A stretch of DNA of 64,000 nt. It comes from Cinclus cinclus. Taxonomy: Eukaryota; Chordata; Aves; Passeriformes; Cinclidae. The notes under the pieces are model-generated. The model had not been told where the DNA came from. It saw only the letters and a list, made by a program, of their open reading frames with translations, and searched no databases. Position numbers and translations under genes: made by a program. The stretch is from positions 7,163,234 to 7,227,233 of the forward strand of contig NC_085059.1 in NCBI RefSeq assembly GCF_963662255.1. Reading direction: 5' to 3'. Numbering within the stretch: position 1 is the stretch's first letter; each line of letters begins with the position of its first letter. This document shows positions 35,001-44,200 of the stretch, one piece after another.

Positions 35001-36697
35001 CCAGTATTCACTGAAAAAAATCAGTTTTTCTCCAGAGTGTTTGACACTGGGCTGCTGTTTTTGGATTAGTGTCCTGGAATTAAATGAGCAGAAATGGCAA
35101 AATCAGACATTTCTGGGATCAGGAACTTTCACATCCAACGAAGAGCAGCTCTAAACGCTTCTGTTTCCCCAGGTGTCTGCATGGTAAGTGCACGGCAGCC
35201 GGCGCTGCTTACACCTGTAAGTGCATGGAGGGCTACACGGGCACCTACTGTGACAAGAAGAACAATTCCTCAAACCCCTGCAGGACTTTGAAATGTAGCC
35301 ACGGGCAGTGTAAGGTCTCGGAGCATGGGGACCCCTACTGTGAATGTGACCTCGGCTACAGCGGAGAGCTCTGTGACAGAGGTAGGCTTGGCCCCGGGGC
35401 TGGAGCTGTGCTGCTGCATTCCTGCTTTACACCTAATTTACACCTGCTTTACACCTCTCTTCCCCGCCACTCGGACTTGGGAGGGGGGGAATGGCAAACA
35501 GAAGATAAAGCTAAACCAGCCTCTGCAGAGCAGCACAAGGAGAACAGAATCACGTAACAGTAGATAGCGGCTATCACACAGAGAAACGGGGACATGGAGC
35601 AAAGGGTTTTATTGTCTGTCTCCTGAATCCTCGAGGTTTGCTGCTGCCAGGATTTGGGTGGGATGCTCAAAGAAGAGGTTGTGAGGTTTACCCTCAGCAA
35701 GCAGGGATCAGTTATTTGCGCTGCTGGGAAGGGAGGTCTTACAAGGAGGAACTGCTCACCTGAAGTGACATGAGAGATTCTCATTCGGCTTGGACAGGTT
35801 TCCAGGGGAATCCCACAGGTCATGCTGGACTTTGCTAGGAGGGCAGAGGCCTAACTCTTCTGCCCTGACCTGAAAAGACTCCCTGGAAACTCATTGAGTT
35901 TTAAGTGCATCCTTTCTGCCTTGCTTTGTTCTTGTTCAGAAGGAAGGAGCTGGATAGTATTATTTTTATTTAGGTTGTCCCTTTCCTGCGCACGAACCAC
36001 AGACTTTCCAAATTTTACACGTGCCCATCACCAAAATGTATCTGGCTGCTGCACAGGGACTGCAGAGCAGCACAGACACTTTTAGGTATCCCAGACCGCT
36101 AGTGTCACACGGAGCAGGCTGACCTTTGCTCCAGAGAAGCAGACATGGTAAAAGTAATTCTTATTTTGCAGGAGTGTTGCAGGACTCAACACTCAGCATT
36201 CATTAAAACACTTCCAGGCTGCTGATCAAAGCCAGCAGGCCAGCTTGGTCTTGGCCTCACATCAGATATTACACATTTGTGCAGACAAGCTCTGTTTTGG
36301 TGGCAGGTACAAAGCAGTAGAAGATTAAGGTTCTTCTCATGCCATCTGTTTGTCTTGAATCACATTATGAACCCAGGGCTGCTCTCTGATGTGCGGGGAA
36401 TATCTGGCAAAATAGTTCCCACATTTTCTACTCCTTTCCATCCCTGTTGTCCCAGCAGAGAACCTCTGCCAAGGAGACATCATTCGAGAAGTGGTCCGTA
36501 AGCAGCAGGGCTACACCTCGTGTGCCAGCGCCTCCAAAGTGCCGCGCCTGGAGTGCCGCGGCAGCTGCGGCGGCGGGCAGTGCTGCGTGCCCCTCCGCAG
36601 CAAGAGGAGGAAATACTTCTTCCAGTGCGTGGATGGCTCCACCTTCACGGAAGAACTGGAGAGACACGTGGAGTGCGGCTGCTCAAAGTGCTTATAA
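4956..36697 (+). CDS. SLIT3: SLIT3, C-terminal third (8 exons, 5' end outside window)
   Basis: Secreted extracellular-matrix ligand of ROBO receptors, acting in axon guidance, angiogenesis and cell migration. Coding exons are 4956-5049, 9893-10030, 14981-15221, 15880-16010, 30384-30538, 32758-33043, 35173-35381 and 36456 (or 36459)-36697. Every junction has GT..AG borders and keeps the frame, giving about 496 residues. Domains in order: two EGF-like repeats, a third EGF-like repeat leading into a laminin-G domain, then three EGF-like repeats and a C-terminal cystine knot ending CGCSKCL-stop. Runs such as [15 protein letters not shown] and SKRRKY match the SLIT family. The laminin-G sequence fits SLIT3 better than SLIT1 or SLIT2 as I know them, and the neighbour PANK3 with miR-103 confirms the paralogue by synteny. 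The leucine-rich repeats and earlier EGF repeats lie upstream of the window. No frameshift or internal stop was seen. Confidence 0.96.
5050..9892 (+). other. SLIT3: SLIT3 intron
   Basis: 4.8-kb intron between two EGF exons. It contains a perfect 10-bp inverted repeat with a 3-nt loop at 6049-6071, an octamer ATGCAAAT at 7135-7142 and an A17 run at 7820-7836. Nothing else was recognised. The A/T-rich stretches around 6215-6290 and 7020-7190 have the unique, low-repeat character of conserved non-coding DNA, but that is a guess. Confidence 0.8.
9893..10030 (+). CDS. SLIT3: SLIT3 exon: calcium-binding-type EGF repeat (about EGF5)
   Basis: The acceptor is tgcgtttcag and the donor GTACAG. The translation runs [20 protein letters not shown] then [20 protein letters not shown]...CPQGFS. 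The DDDDC start and the D-x-x-N-G-Y-x-C pattern are typical of a calcium-binding EGF-like domain. GC content is much higher than in the flanking introns. A 43-bp minisatellite begins only 50 bp after the donor. Confidence 0.96.
10081..10929. repeat. 43-bp minisatellite, about 19.8 copies
   Basis: Head-to-tail units begin ACACAGCACTGATCTCCCAT, continue with CCCC(G/A)TGG(G/C)AATGG(C/G)TG and end TCTGGA. Most units are 43 bp. Those with CCC instead of CCCC are 42 bp (starting 10468, 10510, 10767, 10809, 10851). Variants are blocked: units 1-6 (10081-10338) are the CGTGGG/GCTG type, units 7-14 mainly the CATGGC/GGTG type, and units 16-19 mixed CATGG types ending GCTG. The array lies in a SLIT3 intron, 50 bp after a donor. 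The long open frames on both strands here are products of the repeat. Confidence 0.97.
14771..14910. repeat. Foldback inverted repeat, 56-bp arms with 28-nt loop
   Basis: The left arm 14771-14826 and the reverse complement of the right arm 14855-14910 agree at 50 of 56 positions by hand count (89%). The loop is 14827-14854. The element ends 70 bp before a SLIT3 exon. The left arm and preceding bases (about 14738-14770) faintly resemble the end of an avian endogenous-retrovirus LTR, so the structure may be two LTR fragments in opposite orientation. That origin is inference; the inverted repeat itself is directly visible. Confidence 0.9.
14981..15221 (+). CDS. SLIT3: SLIT3 exon: EGF-like repeat and start of laminin-G domain
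   Basis: The acceptor is ctgtgcag and the donor GTTTGT, a weak match to consensus. The exon completes the preceding EGF repeat ([10 protein letters not shown]). It then encodes an EGF repeat around [12 protein letters not shown] and [13 protein letters not shown]. The laminin-G domain starts at [17 protein letters not shown] and the exon ends at NISLQ in phase 0. The acceptor sits 70 bp after an 89%-identical inverted repeat. Confidence 0.96.
15222..15879 (+). other. SLIT3: SLIT3 intron (short)
   Basis: 658-bp intron within the laminin-G coding region, donor GTTTGT and acceptor gtttcacag. Apart from the splice signals I see nothing in it. An open frame continues from the upstream exon into the intron for about 100 bases, so intron retention would add about 35 codons before a stop. 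Confidence 0.85.
15880..16010 (+). CDS. SLIT3: SLIT3 exon: laminin-G domain, part 2
   Basis: The acceptor is gtttcacag and the donor GTAAGT. It reads [17 protein letters not shown]... to ...SPPTTVY and ends two bases into a Ser codon. It is separated from the previous exon by a 658-bp intron, the shortest of the SLIT3 introns here, and from the next by the longest, 14.4 kb. Confidence 0.96.
25891..26358 (+). repeat. G-rich hexamer array, 78 units of 6 bp (G-quadruplex-prone)
   Basis: 468 bases made of GGGAAC, GGGAAT, GGGAGC and GGGGCC hexamers held in one 6-nt register, so a GGG run recurs every 6 bases. By eye there are about 14 GGGGCC units, usually as GGGAGC-GGGGCC-GGGAAC. GGG separated by 3-nt loops is the textbook G-quadruplex pattern on the + strand. 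Because 6 is a multiple of 3, reading frames across it encode dipeptide-type repeats (Gly-Asn/Ser, Gly-Thr/Met/Ala, Arg-Ser and Pro-Phe/Leu/Ala types), which are not evidence of genes. Confidence 0.95.
26390..26404 (-). promoter_or_regulatory. CTCF-like motif, reverse orientation
   Basis: On the minus strand the sequence GCAGCAGAGGGCGCC matches the CTCF core CCASYAGRKGGCRSY at 14 of 15 positions by eye. It lies 31 bp after the hexamer array, inside the intronic CpG-rich island. Binding is inferred. Confidence 0.5.
26458..26537. repeat. 20-bp tandem repeat, 4 copies
   Basis: Four units at 26458, 26478, 26498 and 26518, with consensus near CATTCCCGGCTCTCATCCCG. Units 2 and 4 differ by one base. 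The array is part of the intronic CpG-rich island. Confidence 0.85.
30384..30538 (+). CDS. SLIT3: SLIT3 exon: laminin-G domain, part 3, with weak donor
   Basis: The acceptor is acttttttag after a long pyrimidine tract. It reads [15 protein letters not shown]...[12 protein letters not shown]...LYIG and ends in phase 1. The Asn-Gln-Thr motif is a possible N-glycosylation site. The in-frame donor is GTACCG, weak beyond the first three bases. A consensus-like GTGAGT lies 5 nt downstream (30544) but would shift the frame. The upstream donor is chosen because it restores the family sequence [10 protein letters not shown] across the junction. Confidence 0.93.
30539..32757 (+). other. SLIT3: SLIT3 intron
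   Basis: 2.2-kb intron inside the laminin-G coding region. It opens with the weak donor GTACCG. It has a G-run cluster (two runs of 8-10 G) at about 30821-30840 that may form a quadruplex. I see no genes or transposons in it. Confidence 0.85.
32758..33043 (+). CDS. SLIT3: SLIT3 exon: end of laminin-G and EGF-like repeat (about EGF7)
   Basis: The acceptor is tttatctgaag and the donor GTAAGC. It encodes [17 protein letters not shown], then [17 protein letters not shown], the diagnostic end of SLIT laminin-G domains. A cysteine-rich EGF-like repeat follows ([13 protein letters not shown] ... [13 protein letters not shown]). It ends in phase 2 within a Lys codon. Confidence 0.96.
33044..35172 (+). 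other. SLIT3: SLIT3 intron
   Basis: 2.1-kb intron between EGF-coding exons, donor GTAAGC. Nothing was recognised beyond splice signals. Confidence 0.85.
35173..35381 (+). CDS. SLIT3: SLIT3 exon: two EGF-like repeats (about EGF8-9)
   Basis: The acceptor is tgtttccccag and the donor GTAGGC. It encodes [17 protein letters not shown]... and [11 protein letters not shown]...[14 protein letters not shown], each with EGF cysteine spacing. NNSSN between the repeats contains N-x-S/T sequons. The exon ends in phase 1, so the next exon supplies two bases of the shared codon. Confidence 0.96.
35382..36455 (+). other. SLIT3: SLIT3 last intron
   Basis: 1.07-kb intron, donor GTAGGC, ending at a CAGCAG tandem acceptor. 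Nothing else was recognised. Confidence 0.85.
36456..36697 (+). CDS. SLIT3: SLIT3 last coding exon: C-terminal cystine knot, tandem acceptor
   Basis: The acceptor is a CAGCAG tandem. Coding starts at 36456 (adds Ala) or 36459; both keep the frame. The translation runs [19 protein letters not shown], then [21 protein letters not shown] and [10 protein letters not shown], with TAA at 36695-36697. This is a CTCK domain, which mediates dimerisation in this class of secreted protein. The Gly-Gly-Gly before the central CC pair appears slightly longer than in the mammalian proteins I know. Confidence 0.95.
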
Positions 36698-37545
36698 GCC
36701 ATTCTCCGCTCTCTGGCCACTTTATCGACTCAGAAGCGTTATCAAAATGGGACCTATTTACTTGCAGAGTGAAGAAGAAGAAAAGAATTATTAAGTATAT
36801 TGTAAAATAAGCAAAAAATAGAACTTATTTTTATTATGGAAAGTGACTATTTTCATCTTTTATTATATAAAGTATCGCACCACTTTGGGTATATGTATCA
36901 TATAGTGAGCTATTTTTACCATGAAACGTTTTTAACAGTTGTAAGAAAAAAAAAATTCAAAAGCTAAAAAGTTAAAAAAAAAATATATATATAAAGAAAA
37001 CATAGCCTAACAGGAGGAATGTGGGGTGACTTTATGTGTATGCACAATGAACAGATGTTCGAGGAAAGGTGTTCCAAGGACCTGCCACTGGACTGATATG
37101 GGCTGAAGAAAGCTCCGAGGCCCTGGCTGGGAGTTCCAGGGGAGCAGATCCCTGTGACTGACTGCACCCAGGCACCTGAAGAGCCTCCCCAGCCCCTTCT
37201 CTTCCCAACACTGCCGATGCTGGTTTGCTCCTGTACAGTGGCCCCGCCTGCTGTTCGTGAACTGGTTCCCTGGAGCACACAGGCACTGCCGGAGCTTGAG
37301 GCTAATTACATTATTTGACTATTGTAATACTATAATACATTTTTTTGCTGTGTACGTTGTATTTATCTGTGTTCACGTTATATTCTGCAGCAACTGTATC
37401 TATAGAGCACAGGCAGCTTTATCCAAAAGAAGGGTGCAAAGGGAAAGGAAGTGGAGAAATTTATGTTGCTTTGGGTAATTTGGGGGCAAAAATGTGAAAT
37501 AAGTGCTAAGTGATGCCTAATAAATGACATAGTACTTTTGTGTAA
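36698..37545 (+). other. SLIT3: SLIT3 3' UTR, minimum extent
   Basis: It follows the stop directly. The first 270 bases are very A/T rich, a composition common in conserved UTRs, although conservation is not tested here. The nearest canonical polyadenylation signal is AATAAA at 37519-37524, so a transcript end near 37545 is plausible. Later AATAAA hexamers at 39516-39521 and 39764-39769 could give longer isoforms. Confidence 0.6.
37519..37524 (+). terminator. SLIT3: Candidate SLIT3 polyadenylation signal
   Basis: Canonical AATAAA hexamer on the + strand, 822 bases after the SLIT3 stop codon. It is the first perfect hexamer downstream of the stop that I found. Usage is inferred. Confidence 0.5.
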
Positions 37546-39763
37546 ACTCCTCAGCTATGTTATTTCCCAAGTTTGTGCCTTCTTGCTCCCAGTCTTGAGC
37601 CCTTTTTTGTATATGAAATGTAAGGAATGCACTGCCACATAGTTTATCACACCTTGACACTTTAAAGGTTGTAAAGAGCATGAAAATACCACAGGTGCCA
37701 GAATGCACGTGCAACATATCAGCTTTTACTGCCACTGTCACTTGAGGCACGGGTGTGAGCTGGGCTGTGGCTCCTGCTCAGCCACACGCTGGCTCTGAGC
37801 AGCTGCCCGTCTCTCCACAGCTTTCCAAGGCAGCAGAAGTTGCACTAAATCCATGTGAAGGTATTCAGTCGACACGTGTGCTGCCCTGCAAGGAGAGGTG
37901 TCACAGCTCCAGACAGTGCAGCCTGACCTGCTCAGCCAAAGCTCTTCACCTGCTCCGTGTCCTGCACTCGTGCCTCCCGAAGGACCCCCGGTCACCTGAG
38001 CTGTGTTCAGGGCAGCTGCTGAGTAGGAAATGGAAATCAGTGCAGGGATGAATTCTCACTGTGGATGTGAGGGGAAAATTGACTCTGGGACTGAATTTGA
38101 TTTTTGAAGGGTTTTTGCCAGGGCTGCCTTTCAGGGTCAGGACATACATGCAAAGACCACCATGGTTACCTTGAAATTTCTCTTACTGTAAGTTTCAAAC
38201 CTCCCCATCAACAACTGTTCTATTATCTGTGTGATTTCTTTCTTTCTTTCTCTAATGGAGTAAGTATTATGATCCTTTCTTCAAGTTCTCTGTCTCTAAG
38301 AAAGATAGTCAGAGATGCTTCCTAGCAGCCATAAAGTCCTTCTGGGAATGCTTACTGGTCTCACCAAAAGGCTTTCAGATCAGAGGATTCAGCAAAGGAT
38401 GAGTAGAGAAGCTGAATCAAGAAAATGGGACTTGGGTTTGATTTGGGCTTTGGAAGGATGCACAGAATCAAACCCTGCGATGAAATGAAATAGAAATGTT
38501 TATTTCCCACTAAAGCAAAGAGACAATCTAGCTATAATACAGCCAGAAAGCTGTAATATGCTTATTGTTCTTCTGCTGTGTCAGTCTCTCCTTAACTGCA
38601 GCAGTTCATTCATATTTCTCTGTTACGACCAGAGCAATGTGAGCAGAAGGGACATAACCAATATAACAGCCATCTCAAAAAATCATCAAAATAAACATCA
38701 GTACATGGATCTGGCAATCAGTGAAACATAAAACAATCATTACTTAATGTCCCAGACTCTGATTGATACAGTACAGCTCAAAAGACAGGAAAAAAACCAA
38801 AAAACTAACCCTGGTTGCAAGTACCATGAACTGCTTTTTATTTTTAATATAACATCAGCAGCCTATAGCAGCTGGGGTTTGCACTGTACAACAAAAATCA
38901 CCTAAACCACAACCTACACACTTTAAAAATTGATACAAGAAACTGCAAACACTTGTACAAATATGTGCCAGGCACGTTACTGCCATTAATGTTTCATTCC
39001 TGCTTAAAAACATTTTAATTTCTAAAGCAGCAGCTGCTGTGGTGTCAGGCAGAAGAAATCCAGCCTAGCAGTGGCTCATCAGCCCTCAGATTTGTAGCTG
39101 CAGAAACACAGCCCCTCTTGAACCTGTCCAAACCTGTGTTCACTCTGTCACTGGAGCAGCAGCACTGTGAGAAAGAGGGTGACATTTACGGGTGGCCTCA
39201 CACCTGCTGGAGGGTGCTTTGAAAGCAACGCCTGGCAAGGCAAAAGCCATCAACATCTTGTTAACACATCACTCGGGGATTTACTTAAGCCAAGCCTTGC
39301 AGCAAAGGGACCAGCAACAACTCGGCAAGGCCAGCTCTGTTCCTAGCTCTTTTCTGTCGTGGCACTTCAGTGTTAAGCGCTGGGAAAAAGAACTAAGAAA
39401 ATACCTATTTTGTAACCAAATGATTCAGTTTTTGTATGCTTTTAGGCAGCACTTGCCACTGGATAGTGATGCTTTATGTCCATAATTCTCTGACTTGCTG
39501 TAGAATTATTTTAAGAATAAAAAAGCATTCAGATGTGCCAAAAATGTGAGGTTAACTGAAGTGTAATTAGCTCTGAAAGTTCCTTTGTAACCTGCCTAAT
39601 GTTACAATAGATTTCAAGAACTGTGGGTACAATGCAGTAGTTTTTACCTCCAGAAAGTTTTAATATAAAGTGAAGAAAGATGCTTACCCTTTAAAAAATG
39701 GTAATGCAGGTTGGTGTGAACTGATGTATTTTATTATTAGATTCTCATTGTGATGTAAGTTTA

Positions 39764-39769
39764 AATAAA
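39764..39769 (+). terminator. SLIT3: Candidate distal SLIT3 polyadenylation signal
   Basis: AATAAA followed within about 30 bases by GT- and T-rich sequence, the usual downstream element. Another AATAAA lies at 39516-39521. If used, the SLIT3 3' UTR would be about 3.1 kb. Position and motif are seen; usage is inferred. Confidence 0.35.
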
Positions 39770-41155
39770 TTGTTGGGTTATGGAAGATTGTAACACCTTG
39801 TGATGCAGATGATTTCTCTGTCTATTTGAGGCATTGAGTCCAACCTTCAGTATCCATGAGGCAGTTCACAGGAAATGATGAGGGAACTACAGACATTCCT
39901 CTTGGACAAAGAACAGCTGTAGTTAAAGGTGGTATGTACACTAGTTACAAATTTTTATGGCATCACAGCCTAATATTTTAGGAATCTTATACACACAGGC
40001 AAACAAACCCACATAGTTTTCTATCCTGGGCATTTTCTTTAATTAAAAACTTTATTTGCTACATTTTTTAAACTAAGAAAGGCCTGCAGCAAAAACACAC
40101 TCGTTAATTAATGTTAGAATAAAGGAAGAAATACTGGGACTGGAGCTGGAGGAGGTAAGGCTGAGGAAATGGAAGTCACACAGCTAGCCATGGATGGAAG
40201 GGATCCATAACATACACTCCAAAGCTGCTGCCACACCACTGTGATTATTATTAGTGACCCAGCTGTAACAGATTTCTGCTATTCTTTGCATTCTAGCCTT
40301 AGCATAGAATAAAATGAAGCTCCCACCTAGTCCTCTGCCTTCTCTCACTCGTGCCCCCGTGCAACACTCATACATTGCTAATTACTCTTCAAACTACGGC
40401 CCTTAAGAGTTCCATGCAAAACTGGTGACAGAGTTAGCCAATAAAAACACTCAACCTTAATGAGCATCATTAAGTCTGAACTATGAAGGTTAATTACATA
40501 ATTGTAGCAGATGGCAGCATTTTCACCTAAAGCAAACCCAGCTGAGCCCACTAAAAAAGCTTAGGAGGGAAGTGTTCAGAAACGTCTGGGTAGAGGCTGC
40601 CCTGGTTTGCTCAACAGTTTATTTGCATTGCTCGTGGCTGTGCAGCCTGGGGTTTCTGAGCAGGCACTCGAGGAGCTGCAGCCTGAGGGTACAGCGCTGC
40701 TGGTTCGTGCTTCTGCGCTGCCCCAGGTGCCGCTTACCAGCCGCTGGTGCGAGGCAAACAGTGCTGGAAATGGTCTATGCCGTGTTCCTTTAGCTCCGCG
40801 TTTTCTAGGCGGCAAGGAAAAGCTGGATGGAGCTGCTGCTTGCACGGTGGTTGGCTGCGGGGTTTGCGTTGTTCTCTGGGGTCTTGTCGCTTCTGGTCTC
40901 TGTGACCTCTTTCAGGAGTTACCTCCCAGTTCCTACTCCAGCTCACACCGGTTCGGAGGGCGGACAGGCGGGGTTGGCTCAGCTTTGCCGAGCCCAAGGT
41001 ACTCCCGATGCCTTTGTTTAGGGCCCCGCGAGGTGTCACACTGGGTGGCCAGTCCGGTATCGTTCTGTGTGCTCGCTGATCCGGGATGTTTCCCAGACGG
41101 TTTTTCCAGGATGCGCTCCGCAGCTTTCGAGAACGGCGGAGGTGAAGGGGGCCCG

Positions 41156-41170
41156 CCAGCAGGTGGCGCC
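41156..41170 (+). promoter_or_regulatory. CTCF-like motif, forward orientation
   Basis: CCAGCAGGTGGCGCC matches the CTCF core CCASYAGRKGGCRSY at all 15 positions. It sits in a small CpG-enriched patch between SLIT3 and PANK3, so it is a good insulator candidate. Binding is inferred from motif alone. Confidence 0.6.
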
Positions 41171-41183
41171 ACAGGGCGGCCCA

Positions 41184-41227
41184 TGGGAATGGGAATGGGA
41201 ATGGAATGGAATGGAATGGGGATGGGA
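41184..41227 (+). repeat. GGGAAT/GGAAT short tandem repeat
   Basis: Three or four ATGGGA hexamers are followed by about four ATGGA pentamers, starting 14 bp after the CTCF-like motif. The hexamer is the same as one unit type in the 25.9-26.4 kb array. Confidence 0.85.
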
Positions 41228-44200
41228 TATTTCAGGGACCTACAACACTTGGTCCGACTGCCTGAGCTGACGGAATCACAGCCCGTTGTTGAGGGCACTG
41301 TCCAAGTGCCTCAAGCGCTGCCAGGCCTGGGGTATGACTGGCTCTCCAGGAAGCCTGTTGTAGGGTTTGCACAAAAAATGCTCCCTGATGTGCTGTATAA
41401 ACCTCCCTGGTGCAGCCCTGAATCTCTCCCATGCCTGCTGTCTGTATTCTGGGGAGAATCCCTCTCCATGTCTTCCTCACAGGAAGTGCAGAGTGCAGTG
41501 AGGTCACCCCTCAGTCTCCCTCCCTCCAAGCCCAGAGTCCTCAGCTGCTCATCGCAGGAGCACATGTATATGTGATGCACAGATTTTCTAGGAAGTTATT
41601 ATTTAAAACTTCTCAGGTTTTATTGATCCTGAGCCATCAACCTCAGCATTGTTCACCTGTGATGACAGGAGTCCCTGCTGTCCCCACAACATGTCATGGG
41701 ATCACCAGGGGTTTACCCCAGGAAACTGCATGAACTGGCAGCAGAAGGGTGGCCCTGCTGAGCCCCAGGACAGCATGTGAGACCTGAGGGTGTCCAACAC
41801 TTCACCAGCACCATCCCTGGCAGCAGGACAAGGGCTCTATGTGCTGGCATATGGGACAGCTTGTGCCTATTCACTGTGGCAGCTTCAGGACAGTGGTCTG
41901 ACATCAGTGTCACACGGCTGCTGATGATGTTGATTATTTTCACGCTAGCACCTTATGGAGTAACAACTGATTCTGCTATTTCTACCCAATTCTGCTGCTG
42001 TTTGCTCACACACACCGAGGCAAAAGCACTGCGTGCCTGCAGAGTTCATTACCCAGCAGGGTCTCCAAGCTGGCAGGCGCACACCCCTCAGCCTGTGATA
42101 CCTCTCATCTGTGAAGAAAGCACAGCTGCTCCTCTGAGCACCTCCACCCTCCGAGAGCCCTGCAGGCAGCAAGAAACTCCTCGGGCATGGAACGGAGCAC
42201 ACCGGCAGTACAAGCACTACCTGTTAGTATGAGGAGCTTACACTTACCCCAGTGCAGGGGGCACGCCGCAGTCTCACAAGCAGGAGGAAGAGAGGTGGCT
42301 GCGAGACTTGCACAGCTTTGTATCTTATTCTATGTGATCTCTTGACCTTGTCCTTTCCCAGGGCTTCTGAGCTTTCAAAGTACAGTGGTGCCCAAGGTTC
42401 TGGGGATGACAGTGACCTCTCTGACTTGTCTGTGAGGTTTGTCCCCATGGCACAGGGAACACTCCTTTTCTATAAAAATAGTATTTTACAAGGCTGTGCT
42501 TTATATGGGGAGGAAAAGTGCACATCCTACCTCTGAGGTGTGGGTGGGAGGAAAGCAGGTAAACGAGTGTTTAGGGGATAGCTCAGAACTGACAGGGAAT
42601 CAGGCCATTTTCAGTGGTCCAGCCCTGCAGCTAATCTTCCACCAGCAGCATTTAAGCAGCTCCTCTGTTGGAGGAAGGGGGGATGTTTGGAGGGATGGTG
42701 TTCATCTCCCCAGGTCACTGTCACACGTGATGGAGCCCTGGTCCCCTGGAGATGGCTGAGCACCCATGGGAAGCAGTGAGATCATTCCTTGTTTTGCTTT
42801 GCTTGCATGCACACCTTTTACTTTCCTGATTAAACTCATTCCAAGAGCTTTCTCGCTTTTACCTTTCCAGTTGTCTTCCCAATCCCGCTGACAGAGGAGT
42901 GAGGGAGTGGCTGTGAGGGGTTTGACTGCTGGCTGGGGTTAAACCTCGACAGGCAAAAGCCTCAGCCTTGCCTTTGACACTTCTTGCACAGCAAAATTAC
43001 AGGAACCAAATGCCACAAGGTAATTTAGGTGGGGACTTTGCAGCACATGAGATAATATCAGGCTTTCACCAAGCATGTGATAAGAGCAGGCACAACAGGC
43101 AGTTCTTATAAAGCAGCTTAAACTTCCTTAATTACACACCAGCATATTTTGCATCTCTTAACCTGCCCTAGTTTCTCCTGGTAAAGCATTCATTGAACTG
43201 TTGGGAGTGGGTTTTTTTTAATATTTTTCTTATTTACTATGTTGAGGTAAACACCAAAGTGTGATTTATGGCACCAAGACAGACTAAGCTGGTCACACCA
43301 ATAAATAAATAAATGAGATTCTTATATAGCAATGAAACAATTTTCATTTCACCCCAGTAATACTGATTTAAAAAAAAACAGTTTTTGCCTTCAGGTATAT
43401 CATTCATGCAGAATCCTCTTGTCTGGTTTCATTACCCAAAGATACTGCATAGTACTTTAGGTCAGTAGTTACAGAAGTGTGTGTGTGTGTATATATACAC
43501 ATTTATATTTATATAGCTGATAATACATTCACCTTCAGATTTATTTATTCTTCCTTGGGGTTTTTCCAAGCAGTGTGCTGACTGACATATAAATAACTCC
43601 AATTTCAAAGTGCTCATAACTTATAAATCAATTGCTCTGCAAATTAATGAATGTTCTGGGCCTTTCATGGGCCTGCGTTAAACTTCAGTTTGAGCTAAAC
43701 CTCAGCTCTGAGATGAACTAAAGATAGCTGAGCATTGATCTCAGTTTCATTTTTTGCGGTTTTATTTCACATATTCTGTCTTAGCTGAGACATTCAGATA
43801 AAACACTGCAGCTTATTGTGAAGAAACCAAAACTTCAGATTTGCTGATCTTGTTTTCAACTGAACAGCCCTTAGCTCATTTATTATCATAGAGCCCTTTA
43901 TCTATTCCAATTTTTCACACTGGGAGATGAGCTAAGAGACTTTGCTTGACACAACAGCTTAAAGTGGGCATCCGGTGCATTAAAATTCAGAACTTCCTCC
44001 TAAAACCCATGCACCAGATATGCATTTTTGTCCCTGACAGAGTCAGAGAGTGGGAAAGCAGTCAGCGACTCCGCATTGCTGGAAAGGGAGAATTATCATT
44101 TCCTCAGTGAAGGCTGGGTCAGGAACTTTTCTGCCTGTTTCAAGACAGCAGGAATCAGACAGCTGTCAGGCTGTACACTATGGTTTTTCTTATTTTTCTG

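Noticed and set aside
40607..41575. 322-codon + strand open frame
   Set aside because: It starts only from a TTG codon; the first in-frame ATG is at 41111. It spans a simple repeat and has no recognised domain, so it is not called as a gene (see the finding on this patch).
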